Below, one piece after another: positions 57,080-64,000 of a stretch of DNA of 64,000 bases; the stretch's first letter is position 1, and the number at the start of each line of letters is the position of its first letter. The notes below the pieces were generated by a model that saw only the letters and a program-made list of their open reading frames with translations, had not been told where the DNA came from and searched no databases. Position numbers and translations under genes: made by a program. The DNA is from an uncultured Sphingomonadaceae bacterium (GTDB lineage Bacteria; Pseudomonadota; Alphaproteobacteria; Sphingomonadales; Sphingomonadaceae). The stretch lies in contig CANLQG010000003.1 in NCBI GenBank assembly GCA_947493195.1, forward strand, positions 248,001-312,000. Direction: 5' to 3'.

Positions 57080-58761
57080 TGTCTGGTCCTTGCGAGCATG
57101 GCCTCCATGAAGGCCAGTTCCTTGGCGAGCGGGTTACGCCCGCGGATCTTGTTGATGAGCCACGGCACGAAGACGACGGCGAAGGTAAGCGCCGACAGCG
57201 TGCCGATGAGGAAGAAGACGTCGTTAAAGGCGAGCACTGCAGCTTCGCGAGCCACTTCCTGCGAGATGCTCGATGCAGCCGCCTGTTGCTGGAGCGCAGG
57301 ATCGCTCTGGAGCGGCGCTGCGCGCTGTGCGGCATTGGCAAGAGCCTGCCCCAGCTGCTGGTTGGCGAGGGTGAGGGTGCTGCCGGCATCGATGATGTGC
57401 GTCTTCAGGCGCACCGTGTGGAAGGCGGACAGCAGCGAGATGCCGGCAAGGCCGCCGATCGATTGCGACAGCGAGAAGATCGCGATGAAGCTGATGACGT
57501 AGCTTTGCCCCGCGGCAAGCGCGCGCAGCATCCCTTCCATCATGATCGGCCCCATTGCGAAGACTGCAGCGAAAGCGATCGCAGCCTGGGTGAGGTAGAG
57601 ATCCTGCGGCCGCGTCATCACTCCGGTACGCGTATCGGCAAAGGCGGCAATGCAGATGACGAGAATCGCGAAGAGGACGGGCCGAGTAAGGTCTTTCGGA
57701 TCAAGCCGCACTACCGACAGCGCCATTCCGCCAAAGGTCGCCCCGGCGAGCACCCAGAAATAGCTCGTCAGCTGATCGTTGCCGTATCCCAGCGCGGCAA
57801 ACAGCCCGCTGGCCCCGAACCCCTGCTCGGCCACCAGGATGCGCACCGTCGCACCGATGAGGGCAAGGGCGAGGATCGCGCGGCTCGACAGCCAGCTGAG
57901 GTCCAGCATGGGGCTCTTGCGGTTGGCCTCGATCAGGAAGCATCCACCCAGAGCGAAGATCGCGACGACCAGCGCGTATCCGAGCCACGGCGTGTCCCAC
58001 CACTGGATGCGCCCCTGGATCAGGAAGGCGCACAGTGCTGCAATCCCGATGATGAACAGCGCGATGCTGGGCATATCGAGCTTCTCGAAGGTCTGCTTGC
58101 GGATACCGGGCGGCAGGCGAAGCAGATAGACCATGCCGAAACCCAGCAGTGACAGTGCGAACTGGAACTGGAAGACATGGGTGATGTCGCCATCCACCAT
58201 GAGTGCAGGGGACAGCGCGCGCGTGAGCGGAAAGGCGACCTGCGTGAGGCCGAGCGATATGACCAGCCCGCCCACGCGCATCGCGGGAGGGAGTCCCTGC
58301 ATCAGGTAATAGATGGCAAGCGCTGACAACCCACTGGCGGTGATGCCCGCGGCCGCGCGCGCGGCGAGTTCGGGGTAATAGCCAGGGCCGATCATCTGGA
58401 TGAAATTGGCCGCGACCAGTCCCGCCATCGCCCAGCGCACGAACGGCTGGATGCCGAATTCCTGCCGCACGCGAAACAGCAGCATGCTCATCGTGGCGTA
58501 AGTCGAATAGAAAGCCACGGTCAGCCATCCCGCCTCGACCGGGGTCAGCGCGAATTCGGCCTGGAGCGCCGGTGCATTGGCGAGCAGGAAACCGTTCTGT
58601 GCGCCCCCGATCAGCCCCATGAACACCCCGATAGCGAGATAGGCCGCGCGGCGTGCCGGAGGGTGATCGGGATTGGCCGGAGAGCCGGGGAGGATCGGCA
58701 TCTCGTGCGGCTTGAACCGATAGCCGTCCACTTGGTCTACGAGGGTATCGCGCCCGGTCAC
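57076..58761 (-). CDS. DHA2-family MFS multidrug efflux permease (EmrB-like)
   Basis: 561 aa with about 14 predicted membrane helices. The N-terminal helix carries IGVFMGLIGGAQNGFLLANAP and the region LTPVEAGWLTVAFYSTYAT is typical of DHA2 permeases. The last helices end in NKIRGRNPLAKELAFMEA. It uses the proton gradient to export drugs or lipophilic compounds into the adaptor-channel complex. It overlaps tetR by 4 bp and the adaptor by 4 bp, so the set is one operon. Confidence 0.92.
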   Translation of the reverse strand: MTGRDTLVDQVDGYRFKPHEMPILPGSPANPDHPPARRAAYLAIGVFMGLIGGAQNGFLLANAPALQAEFALTPVEAGWLTVAFYSTYATMSMLLFRVRQEFGIQPFVRWAMAGLVAANFIQMIGPGYYPELAARAAAGITASGLSALAIYYLMQGLPPAMRVGGLVISLGLTQVAFPLTRALSPALMVDGDITHVFQFQFALSLLGFGMVYLLRLPPGIRKQTFEKLDMPSIALFIIGIAALCAFLIQGRIQWWDTPWLGYALVVAIFALGGCFLIEANRKSPMLDLSWLSSRAILALALIGATVRILVAEQGFGASGLFAALGYGNDQLTSYFWVLAGATFGGMALSVVRLDPKDLTRPVLFAILVICIAAFADTRTGVMTRPQDLYLTQAAIAFAAVFAMGPIMMEGMLRALAAGQSYVISFIAIFSLSQSIGGLAGISLLSAFHTVRLKTHIIDAGSTLTLANQQLGQALANAAQRAAPLQSDPALQQQAAASSISQEVAREAAVLAFNDVFFLIGTLSALTFAVVFVPWLINKIRGRNPLAKELAFMEAMLARTRQ

Positions 58762-59387
58762 GATGTCAGCGCTCCTTTGACGATCACCTCCTCGAGTGCG
58801 GCTGCAAATTCGGCATCGTCTTCCATGCCGCTGACAAGCCTGCCGAGGCGCTCTCGCCGGGCGACCGTGCTCGCGGCGGAATAAATGAAGTTCGCAACCC
58901 GGAACTGAAGGTGCGCCGGGGCTTCACCCCGCTCGTCCGCAGCGGCTTGCGCCAGGTCGATGAAATGCCGATGAAGCGGCAGCGAAAGCGTTTCGAGCAG
59001 CCACTTCGAGCGATCACTATCGATCGTGATGTCGCGCAGCAGCAGGCGTGGGACCTCGGGTCGATCGAGTAGATATGCGAGGAAGGTGCGGGCTGAATAA
59101 TCGAGTCGCTGCTCTGCATCTCCAGCGTCGCTATCGCCAGTAGCCCGTTCGAGCGCCTCGCGTAGGTCCGCTCCGGCCTGCGAAACGATATCCTTCCACA
59201 AACCGTGCTTGCCGCCGAAGCGATAGGAAATCAAAGCGACGTCGACCCCTGCATCGCCAGCAATCTCGCGCAAAGAGGTCGCCTCGAAACCTTGCGCGGC
59301 GAAGCGCTGCAGCGCTGCGCGCGAGATCGCCGCAGTGGTATCCGTATCGGTTTCCCTGGGGCGTCCACGCCCGCGTCGTTCAGTCAT
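58758..59387 (-). CDS. TetR/AcrR-family repressor of the efflux operon
   Basis: 209 aa. The N-terminal HTH is TAAISRAALQRFAAQGFEATSLREIAGDAGVDVALISYRFGGKHGLW (in parts, about 15-63), then a ligand-binding C-terminal domain (LDYSARTFLAYLLDRPEVPRLLLRD) of a TetR_C-type fold. It is the first gene of its own operon and has a matching palindrome overlapping its promoter, so autoregulation is likely. The inducer is unknown. Confidence 0.92.
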   Translation of the reverse strand: MTERRGRGRPRETDTDTTAAISRAALQRFAAQGFEATSLREIAGDAGVDVALISYRFGGKHGLWKDIVSQAGADLREALERATGDSDAGDAEQRLDYSARTFLAYLLDRPEVPRLLLRDITIDSDRSKWLLETLSLPLHRHFIDLAQAAADERGEAPAHLQFRVANFIYSAASTVARRERLGRLVSGMEDDAEFAAALEEVIVKGALTS

Positions 59388-59408
59388 GCATCGTTCCTTG
59401 TGCAGCGC

Positions 59409-59450
59409 AACATAAGGTACGGCAGTTCAATATTCAATGACTGTTGAATA
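59409..59450 (-). promoter_or_regulatory. Promoter and palindromic TetR operator of the efflux operon
   Basis: On the minus strand TTGAAT (59437-59432) and TATGTT (59414-59409) are 17 bp apart, a good sigma70-type promoter ending about 20 bp before the tetR ATG. The palindrome TATTCAA-N6-TTGAATA (59431-59450) is perfect over 14 bases and covers the -35 box. A repressor bound there would block RNA polymerase. Confidence 0.75.
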
Positions 59451-59638
59451 ATCGGACACGGGCGTGTTCCCCTCCACCATGCGGAGCGACCCATCTGTTC
59501 CAGATATGAGCCTGCCAGCAATCGGTTCCGAACCCGCGGAAGACAGCCAATAGAAACCGAAACACTGCTCGCGTGTTCCAGTTGTAACGAGGCGGCCGAA
59601 ATCGCCACAACCTTCCCCAGTATAAAAGGACTACGCGC

Positions 59639-60325
59639 ATGAAAATCCTCATGGTTCTCACCAGTCACGACGAACTGGGCGATACCGGCAAGAAGACAGG
59701 CTTCTGGCTTGAGGAGTTTGCAGCGCCCTATTACGTGCTCAAGGATGCCGGCCACGACATCACGCTGGCGAGCCCGGCCGGGGGGCAGCCCCCGCTGGAC
59801 CCCAAATCCGACGAACCCGATGCGCAGACAGATGCGACAAAGCGGTTCAAGGACGACGATGATGCGCAGGCGCACCTTGCTTCGACCCATAAGCTGGCCG
59901 AGGTCGATGTTTCCCAGTTCGATGGGGTGTTCTATCCTGGCGGCCACGGTCCCTTGTGGGACCTGGCCGAAAGCGTGGACTCCAAGGCGACCATCGAAGG
60001 TGCGCTCTCGGCGGGCAAACCGGTGGCGCTCGTCTGCCATGCGCCTGCCGTGCTCAAGAACGTGACGTCTCCTGAAGGCGATCCGATCGTAAGGGGCCGG
60101 AAAGTCACCGGGTTCACCAATGAGGAAGAAGACGCGGTCGGCCTGACCAACGTTGTGCCATTCCTGCTCGAAGACGTGCTGAAGCAGCAGGGCGGCGAGT
60201 TTTCCGAAGGGGGCGTATTCGAACCCCACGTCGTGCAGGATGGGCTGCTGATTACCGGCCAGAACCCGCCATCGAGCGAGCCAGCTGCCAAAAAGCTGCT
60301 CGAAGCGCTGGCCGCCGCCGGGTGA
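59639..60325 (+). CDS. DJ-1/PfpI family protein (type 1 glutamine amidotransferase-like, Hsp31-type)
   Basis: 228 aa from ATG 59639, with AAAGGA eight bases upstream. The flavodoxin-like fold shows YVLKDAGHDITLASPAGGQPPLD, FDGVFYPGGHGPLWDLAE, and the nucleophile elbow KPVALVCHAPAVLKN with the conserved Cys. This matches class I GATase-like proteins related to Hsp31/YajL; proposed activities include chaperone, peptidase or glyoxalase III. The precise role here is unknown. Transcribed divergently from the tetR operon across 251 bp. Confidence 0.88.
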   Translation: MKILMVLTSHDELGDTGKKTGFWLEEFAAPYYVLKDAGHDITLASPAGGQPPLDPKSDEPDAQTDATKRFKDDDDAQAHLASTHKLAEVDVSQFDGVFYPGGHGPLWDLAESVDSKATIEGALSAGKPVALVCHAPAVLKNVTSPEGDPIVRGRKVTGFTNEEEDAVGLTNVVPFLLEDVLKQQGGEFSEGGVFEPHVVQDGLLITGQNPPSSEPAAKKLLEALAAAG

Positions 60326-60342
60326 ACCTGGCGGCAGGCGCG

Positions 60343-61239
60343 TCAGTCGAGCCTGCCGGCCTCCTCCCGCACGATATCGCCCAGCTTTTCGGCCCTCTTC
60401 GAGCGCGTCTTGCCCTTTAGCCAGATCAGGCGCAGTTCGAGCAAGGTCGGCCGAGCTAAAGAAGCAGTCGAAAGCTTGTCGCGCTTCGGAAACGCAAGGA
60501 TCCCGCTGCGCGGCAGGATTGTGTAGCCTAGCCCGCATGCAACCGGCGCGGGTATCTGTCCGATCTGGTTTACCGAGCTGCGGATACTCAGGGTCTCCGC
60601 CCCGCGATATTCCGGGGCGAAGTTGGCGCCCAAGACAAGATCGGCATAGCGCCGCCCGTCCGGGTGCTGGATATACCCGAGTTCCTGCAGGTCGGAGAAG
60701 CTCGGCACCCGTCCCTCCCATGCGCCCGGCAGGACAAGGTCGAGATGCTCCCCGCCCAGCCGGTCGACGGCCAGGCGGGGGTGGCGCTGCTCGCCGGTCA
60801 CGATGCCAAAATCGCAAGCGCCCCACAGGACACCTTCGACGATGGTTTCCTCCGGCGCTGCATCGAGGTGGATCGAAAGGCCGGGCGCCTCTGCCATCCA
60901 TTCCATCAACCGGGGATAGAGAAATGTGGCGAGGCTGCCCGAACAGGCCAGCGAAAGTCTGCCCTTGTCCGCATTGTCATCGTCGAGGTTGTCAAGGAAT
61001 GCGCGTTCCTCGCGCCAGCGTGATTGGGCCAGCGCCAGCGTCTTTTCACCCGCTTCGGTGAGGAGAAATCCGGGAGCATCGCGTTCGATCAGCTTCGTTC
61101 CCAGCTGGTCTTCCAGCTTCGCAATGTGCTGCGACATTCCCGGCTGGGTCATGTGGAGCCGTTTTGCAGCACGCGTAAAGCTGCACTCCTCGCAAAGGAT
61201 GCGGAAGGATTCGATCCAGCTCGAATTCAGCCCTGTCAT
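60343..61239 (-). CDS. LysR-family transcriptional regulator
   Basis: 298 aa. The N-terminal winged HTH is SWIESFRILCEECSFTRAAKRLHMTQPGMSQHIAKLEDQLGTKLIER (in parts), followed by the effector-binding domain from about residue 90. It is divergent from the VOC gene with a shared palindrome between the starts, the classic LysR layout. The effector is unknown. Confidence 0.92.
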   Translation of the reverse strand: MTGLNSSWIESFRILCEECSFTRAAKRLHMTQPGMSQHIAKLEDQLGTKLIERDAPGFLLTEAGEKTLALAQSRWREERAFLDNLDDDNADKGRLSLACSGSLATFLYPRLMEWMAEAPGLSIHLDAAPEETIVEGVLWGACDFGIVTGEQRHPRLAVDRLGGEHLDLVLPGAWEGRVPSFSDLQELGYIQHPDGRRYADLVLGANFAPEYRGAETLSIRSSVNQIGQIPAPVACGLGYTILPRSGILAFPKRDKLSTASLARPTLLELRLIWLKGKTRSKRAEKLGDIVREEAGRLD

Positions 61240-61248
61240 AACGTCATC

Positions 61249-61273
61249 TTATCATATCAATAGAGAATGATAA
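61249..61273. promoter_or_regulatory. LysR-type operator between the LysR and VOC genes
   Basis: The perfect inverted repeat TTATCAT-N11-ATGATAA spans 61249-61273 and contains the T-N11-A core of LysR binding sites (T61255, A61267). It lies 10 bp upstream of the LysR start and about 58 bp upstream of the VOC start, so one regulator could control both. Confidence 0.7.
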
Positions 61274-61331
61274 TTTCAAATTCGGTTCCGATGCCCCGAT
61301 ATCCGGTTTGTCTTAGAGAAAGGAAAACGCC

Positions 61332-61829
61332 ATGAACGTATCGCCAAAGACCTTTTCGCATATCGGCCTCTCCGTGCCGGATCTCGACGCGGCTGTGAGA
61401 TTCTACACCGAGGTTCTCGGCCTCTACACGATCATGGAGCCGACCGAGGTTTTCGAGGATGACAGCCCGATCGGCGTCATGTGTACCGACGTGTTCGGCC
61501 CGAACTGGGGATCGCTGAAGATCGCTCACCTCGCGACTGCCGACCGTGTAGGTATCGAGATCTTCGAGTTTCCCGAAAACTACGCACCGGAAAATAATCT
61601 CGACCATCACCGCCACGGCACGTTCCACTTCTGCGTGCAGGACCCTGACGTCGAAGGCCTGGTCGAAAAGATCGTCGCCGCGGGCGGCAAGCAGCGCATG
61701 CCGATCCGGGAATACTACCCTGGCGAAAAGCCCTATCGCATGTGCTATGTCGAAGACCCGTTCGGTATCGTCTTCGAAGTCTACAGCCACAGTTACGAGC
61801 TGACCTATTCCGAAGGCGCCTATTCGTGA
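61332..61829 (+). CDS. VOC/glyoxalase-family protein
   Basis: 165 aa with two beta-alpha-beta modules: FSHIGLSVPDLDAAVRFYTEVLGLYT (in parts, 9-34) and HHRHGTFHFCVQDPDVEGLVEKI..GGK. The C-terminal motif YVEDPFGIVFEVYSHSYE carries the metal-binding Glu. The metal site probably involves His in the first motif and Glu in the last. It may be a glyoxalase or a dioxygenase-like enzyme. The divergent LysR suggests regulated catabolism or detoxification. Confidence 0.85.
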   Translation: MNVSPKTFSHIGLSVPDLDAAVRFYTEVLGLYTIMEPTEVFEDDSPIGVMCTDVFGPNWGSLKIAHLATADRVGIEIFEFPENYAPENNLDHHRHGTFHFCVQDPDVEGLVEKIVAAGGKQRMPIREYYPGEKPYRMCYVEDPFGIVFEVYSHSYELTYSEGAYS

Positions 61830-61837
61830 TCGCGGAA

Positions 61838-61869
61838 CCCGGCGGGGCGGAAACGCGCGTCCCGCCGGG
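61838..61869 (+). terminator. GC-rich hairpin after the VOC gene
   Basis: CCCGGCGGG (61838-61846) pairs perfectly with CCCGCCGGG (61861-61869) around a 14-nt loop, starting 8 bp after the VOC stop. There is no U-run, so it is a weak terminator or an mRNA 3'-end stabiliser. The following bases up to 61984 hold no gene. Confidence 0.35.
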
Positions 61870-61984
61870 GGAAGGACCTAAACCGGGAGCGAACCGCTCT
61901 GGCCTTCTCTCAAAAGCTGCATTGCACCTTTGCGCCCGTACCCCGCCATAATGCCGTATTCAGTCGCTTTGACAATGAGATAAC

Positions 61985-63319
61985 CTAAGCCGCGTGGTCC
62001 AACGCCGCGGCCAATGCTGTCGAGAATATAGCAATTCCTTCGTCGATCTCCGCGTCCGAGATGGTGAGGGCCGGAAGGAAGCGGATGACGTTACCGTGCA
62101 TCCCGCAGGCAAGGACGATCAGGCCGAGTTTGTGGCAATGCGCAAGCACGCTCTTGAGCAGTGCCGGGTTGGGCCTCGCCATCGAGCCGTGCTCGACAAG
62201 TTCCATCGCTATCATGGCTCCACGCTCGCAGCGCAATTCGCCGATGTAATCGGGATAGCTGCCCTGCAACGCCGATAGAGCCTTCTTGAACTTGTCGCCT
62301 ATTTCCTGCGCTCTTTCGATCAGGCGCTCTTCTTCGATGATGTCGAGCACTGCGAGCGCGGCTGCGCATCCGATCGGTGATCCGGCGTAGGTTCCACCCA
62401 GTCCGCCGGGATCGACCGCGTCCATGATTTTCGCTTTACCGACCACACCCGCCAGCGGAAAGCCGCCGGCCATGCCCTTTGCCATGGTGAGCAGATCGGG
62501 CTCGACACCCGAATGTTCGCAAGCGAACATTCTGCCGGTTCGCGCAAAACCAGTTTGCACTTCGTCCGCTATCAGCACGATGCCATGCTCGTCACAGATC
62601 TCGCGCAAACGCGTGAACCAGGCGCGGGGCGCTGGATAAAAACCACCTTCGCCCTGTACGGGCTCAAGGATCATGGCCGCGCAGTCCGAAGGGTCGATAT
62701 CAGTCCTGAACAGCGTATCCAGCGCCTCGAGAGCCATCTCTTCCGAAATGCCATGACCCGCAATGGGATAGGGCGCACGATATATTTCGCCCGGGAACGG
62801 GCCGAACCGCGTCTTGTAGGGTGCGACCTTGCCCGTAAGCCCGAGCGTCATCATGGTACGGCCGTGATACCCGCCGTCGAACGCGACTATGCCCCGCCGC
62901 CGCGTGTGCGACCTGGCGATCTTGATGGCGTTTTCCACGGCCTCGGCACCGGTGGTGACGAACATGGTCTTCTTCGGCGTGTCACCCGGAGCCAGGGCAT
63001 TCAGCCTTTCGGCCAGCTCTACAGCGCCCGGATATGGGGTGATCATGATACAGCTGTGACTGAGGTGGTCGAGCTGTTCGGCAACTGCCGCCTTCACCTT
63101 CGGATGCAGATGGCCTGTATTGACCACTGCAATACCGGTGCCGAAGTCCAGATAGCGCTTGCCCTCCACGTCCCACATCTGGGATCCTTCGGCCTTATCG
63201 ATGAAAATAGGCGCCAGATTGCTTTCGCCTCGTGCAATCGCGGCGTCCTTGCGATCCTGCCACGCGGCATTGCCGACAATTTCCGAATGAATCCTGCTGC
63301 CACCCAATATCGCGCTCAT
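61985..63319 (-). CDS. gabT: 4-aminobutyrate aminotransferase
   Basis: Class III PLP aminotransferase that turns 4-aminobutyrate and 2-oxoglutarate into succinate semialdehyde and glutamate. The 444-aa sequence has IVAFDGGYHGRTMMTLGLTG, LEPVQGEGGFYPAPR, LIADEVQTGFARTGRMF and the PLP lysine in LTMAKGMAGGFPLAGV. It overlaps the gabD stop by 4 bp. The pair forms the GABA shunt entry to the TCA cycle. Confidence 0.93.
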   Translation of the reverse strand: MSAILGGSRIHSEIVGNAAWQDRKDAAIARGESNLAPIFIDKAEGSQMWDVEGKRYLDFGTGIAVVNTGHLHPKVKAAVAEQLDHLSHSCIMITPYPGAVELAERLNALAPGDTPKKTMFVTTGAEAVENAIKIARSHTRRRGIVAFDGGYHGRTMMTLGLTGKVAPYKTRFGPFPGEIYRAPYPIAGHGISEEMALEALDTLFRTDIDPSDCAAMILEPVQGEGGFYPAPRAWFTRLREICDEHGIVLIADEVQTGFARTGRMFACEHSGVEPDLLTMAKGMAGGFPLAGVVGKAKIMDAVDPGGLGGTYAGSPIGCAAALAVLDIIEEERLIERAQEIGDKFKKALSALQGSYPDYIGELRCERGAMIAMELVEHGSMARPNPALLKSVLAHCHKLGLIVLACGMHGNVIRFLPALTISDAEIDEGIAIFSTALAAALDHAA

Positions 63320-64000
63320 GCGGAAAGTCCTCCCATCCTGACGTATTTCATTTCGAGGTAGTCATCGATCCCGTGGCGCGATCCTTCGCGGCCCATGCCC
63401 GATTGCTTGATACCGCCGAAAGGCGCGGAAACGGCCGAGATGATGCCGTCGTTCATGCCTACCATTCCGTATTCGAGCGCGTCGCTCATCCGCCAGGCGC
63501 GACCCAGATCACGGGTGTAGCAATAGGCTGCGAGGCCAAACGGCGTCGCGTTGGCAGCGGCGATCACCTCCTTCTCGGTGTCGAACGGGATGACGGGCGC
63601 TACAGGCCCGAATATCTCCTCTTCGAGGATGGCCGAGCCAGGTGGGACATCGACAATCACGGTCGGCTCGAAGAAGCGATCGTCGATCGGCGCTCCACCA
63701 GTGAGGATGCGCGCGCCACGGCGGGTTGCATCGTCGAGCAGGCGGATAACCTTGTCCAGAGCGGCGCGGTTGATAAGCGGTCCCACCTCGCCGCCCGAAG
63801 CCCCATCACCCACTTTCAGCGCGCCGACGCGCTTCGCGAAGCGTTCGCAGAACTGATCGTGGACTGCGCGATGGACATAGAACCGGTTGGCGCAGACGCA
63901 GGTTTGCCCGGCGTTGCGATATTTGGAGGCCATGGCGCCCTCGAGCGCCGCATCAATGTCTGCGTCATCGAAAATGATGAAAGGCGCATTGCCGCCAAGC
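63316..64000 (-). CDS. gabD: Succinate-semialdehyde dehydrogenase, C-terminal part (cut by window edge)
   Basis: At least 228 codons of an aldehyde dehydrogenase that oxidises succinate semialdehyde to succinate. The visible part begins LGGNAPFIIFDDADID and has the catalytic Cys in NAGQTCVCANRFYVH, then EEIFGPVAPVIPFDTEKEVIAAANATPFGLAAYCYT (in parts) and the end SGMGREGSRHGIDDYLEMKYVR. The TCVCANR form points to the GabD subgroup. The N-terminal half lies right of the window; the stop overlaps gabT by 4 bp. Confidence 0.93.
   Translation of the reverse strand, partial: LGGNAPFIIFDDADIDAALEGAMASKYRNAGQTCVCANRFYVHRAVHDQFCERFAKRVGALKVGDGASGGEVGPLINRAALDKVIRLLDDATRRGARILTGGAPIDDRFFEPTVIVDVPPGSAILEEEIFGPVAPVIPFDTEKEVIAAANATPFGLAAYCYTRDLGRAWRMSDALEYGMVGMNDGIISAVSAPFGGIKQSGMGREGSRHGIDDYLEMKYVRMGGLSA

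Overview
The window is a high-GC alphaproteobacterial chromosome segment. Several traits point to Sphingomonadales, probably an Erythrobacteraceae relative (Erythrobacter/Altererythrobacter type): the ribosomal protein sequences, an S5 with a long Arg/Gly-rich N-terminus, HWE/HisKA_2 histidine kinases, EcfG-like promoter motifs, a beta-propeller phytase beside a TonB-dependent receptor, and REP-like intergenic palindromes. Identity is inferred from gene content only.

Region 1 (1-15.8 kb, all minus strand) holds the translation-machinery block, transcribed from high to low coordinates. The str operon (rpsL, rpsG, fusA, tuf) ends in a perfect 13-bp hairpin terminator. It is followed by the S10 and spc operons (rpsJ, rplC, rplD, rplW, rplB, rpsS, rplV, rpsC, rplP, rpmC, rpsQ, rplN, rplX, rplE, rpsN, rpsH, rplF, rplR, rpsE, rpmD, rplO, secY), with secY cut by the left edge. 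Promoter-like sequences lie before rpsJ and rpsL, and each is followed by a terminator-like hairpin in the leader, so both operons may be controlled by attenuation. S12 carries Arg at position 88, the substitution known elsewhere for streptomycin resistance.

Region 2 (15.9-26 kb) is accessory. It has a convergent islet of lower GC (a P63C-domain protein and a HAD-type 5'-nucleotidase-like protein), a small HTH protein, a TadG/TadE pair, a protein joining a Phd/YefM-like antitoxin domain to PAS domains, a secreted PPC-like protein, a GNAT acetyltransferase, a GAF-HisKA_2 kinase and a LysR regulator.

Region 3 (26-37.3 kb) is mostly housekeeping: apaG, a broken S9 peptidase gene, metZ, a PMT-type glycosyltransferase with a GT2-GtrA polyprenyl-phosphate sugar synthase, leuB, recO, a ubiK-like gene, tspO, tlyA and two paralogous lipoproteins.

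Region 4 (37.3-54.2 kb) starts with a micro-ORF whose ribosome-binding site matches the 16S tail over 14 nt. Next come a phytase/TonB-receptor phosphate-scavenging unit with a Pho-box-like promoter, ilvE, a GST, trhO, a PAS-HWE kinase and a single-domain response regulator (both with EcfG-like promoters), an oxidoreductase, an M49-like lipoprotein peptidase, topoisomerase IB, an MFS permease, yghU and tRNA-Gln(UUG).

Region 5 (54.2-64 kb) begins at the tRNA-Gln, a typical integration site. It holds a tetR-emrB-emrA-nodT-type efflux operon with a clear palindromic operator, a DJ-1/PfpI protein, a divergent LysR/VOC pair sharing a perfect T-N11-A palindrome, and a gabD-gabT operon cut by the right edge.
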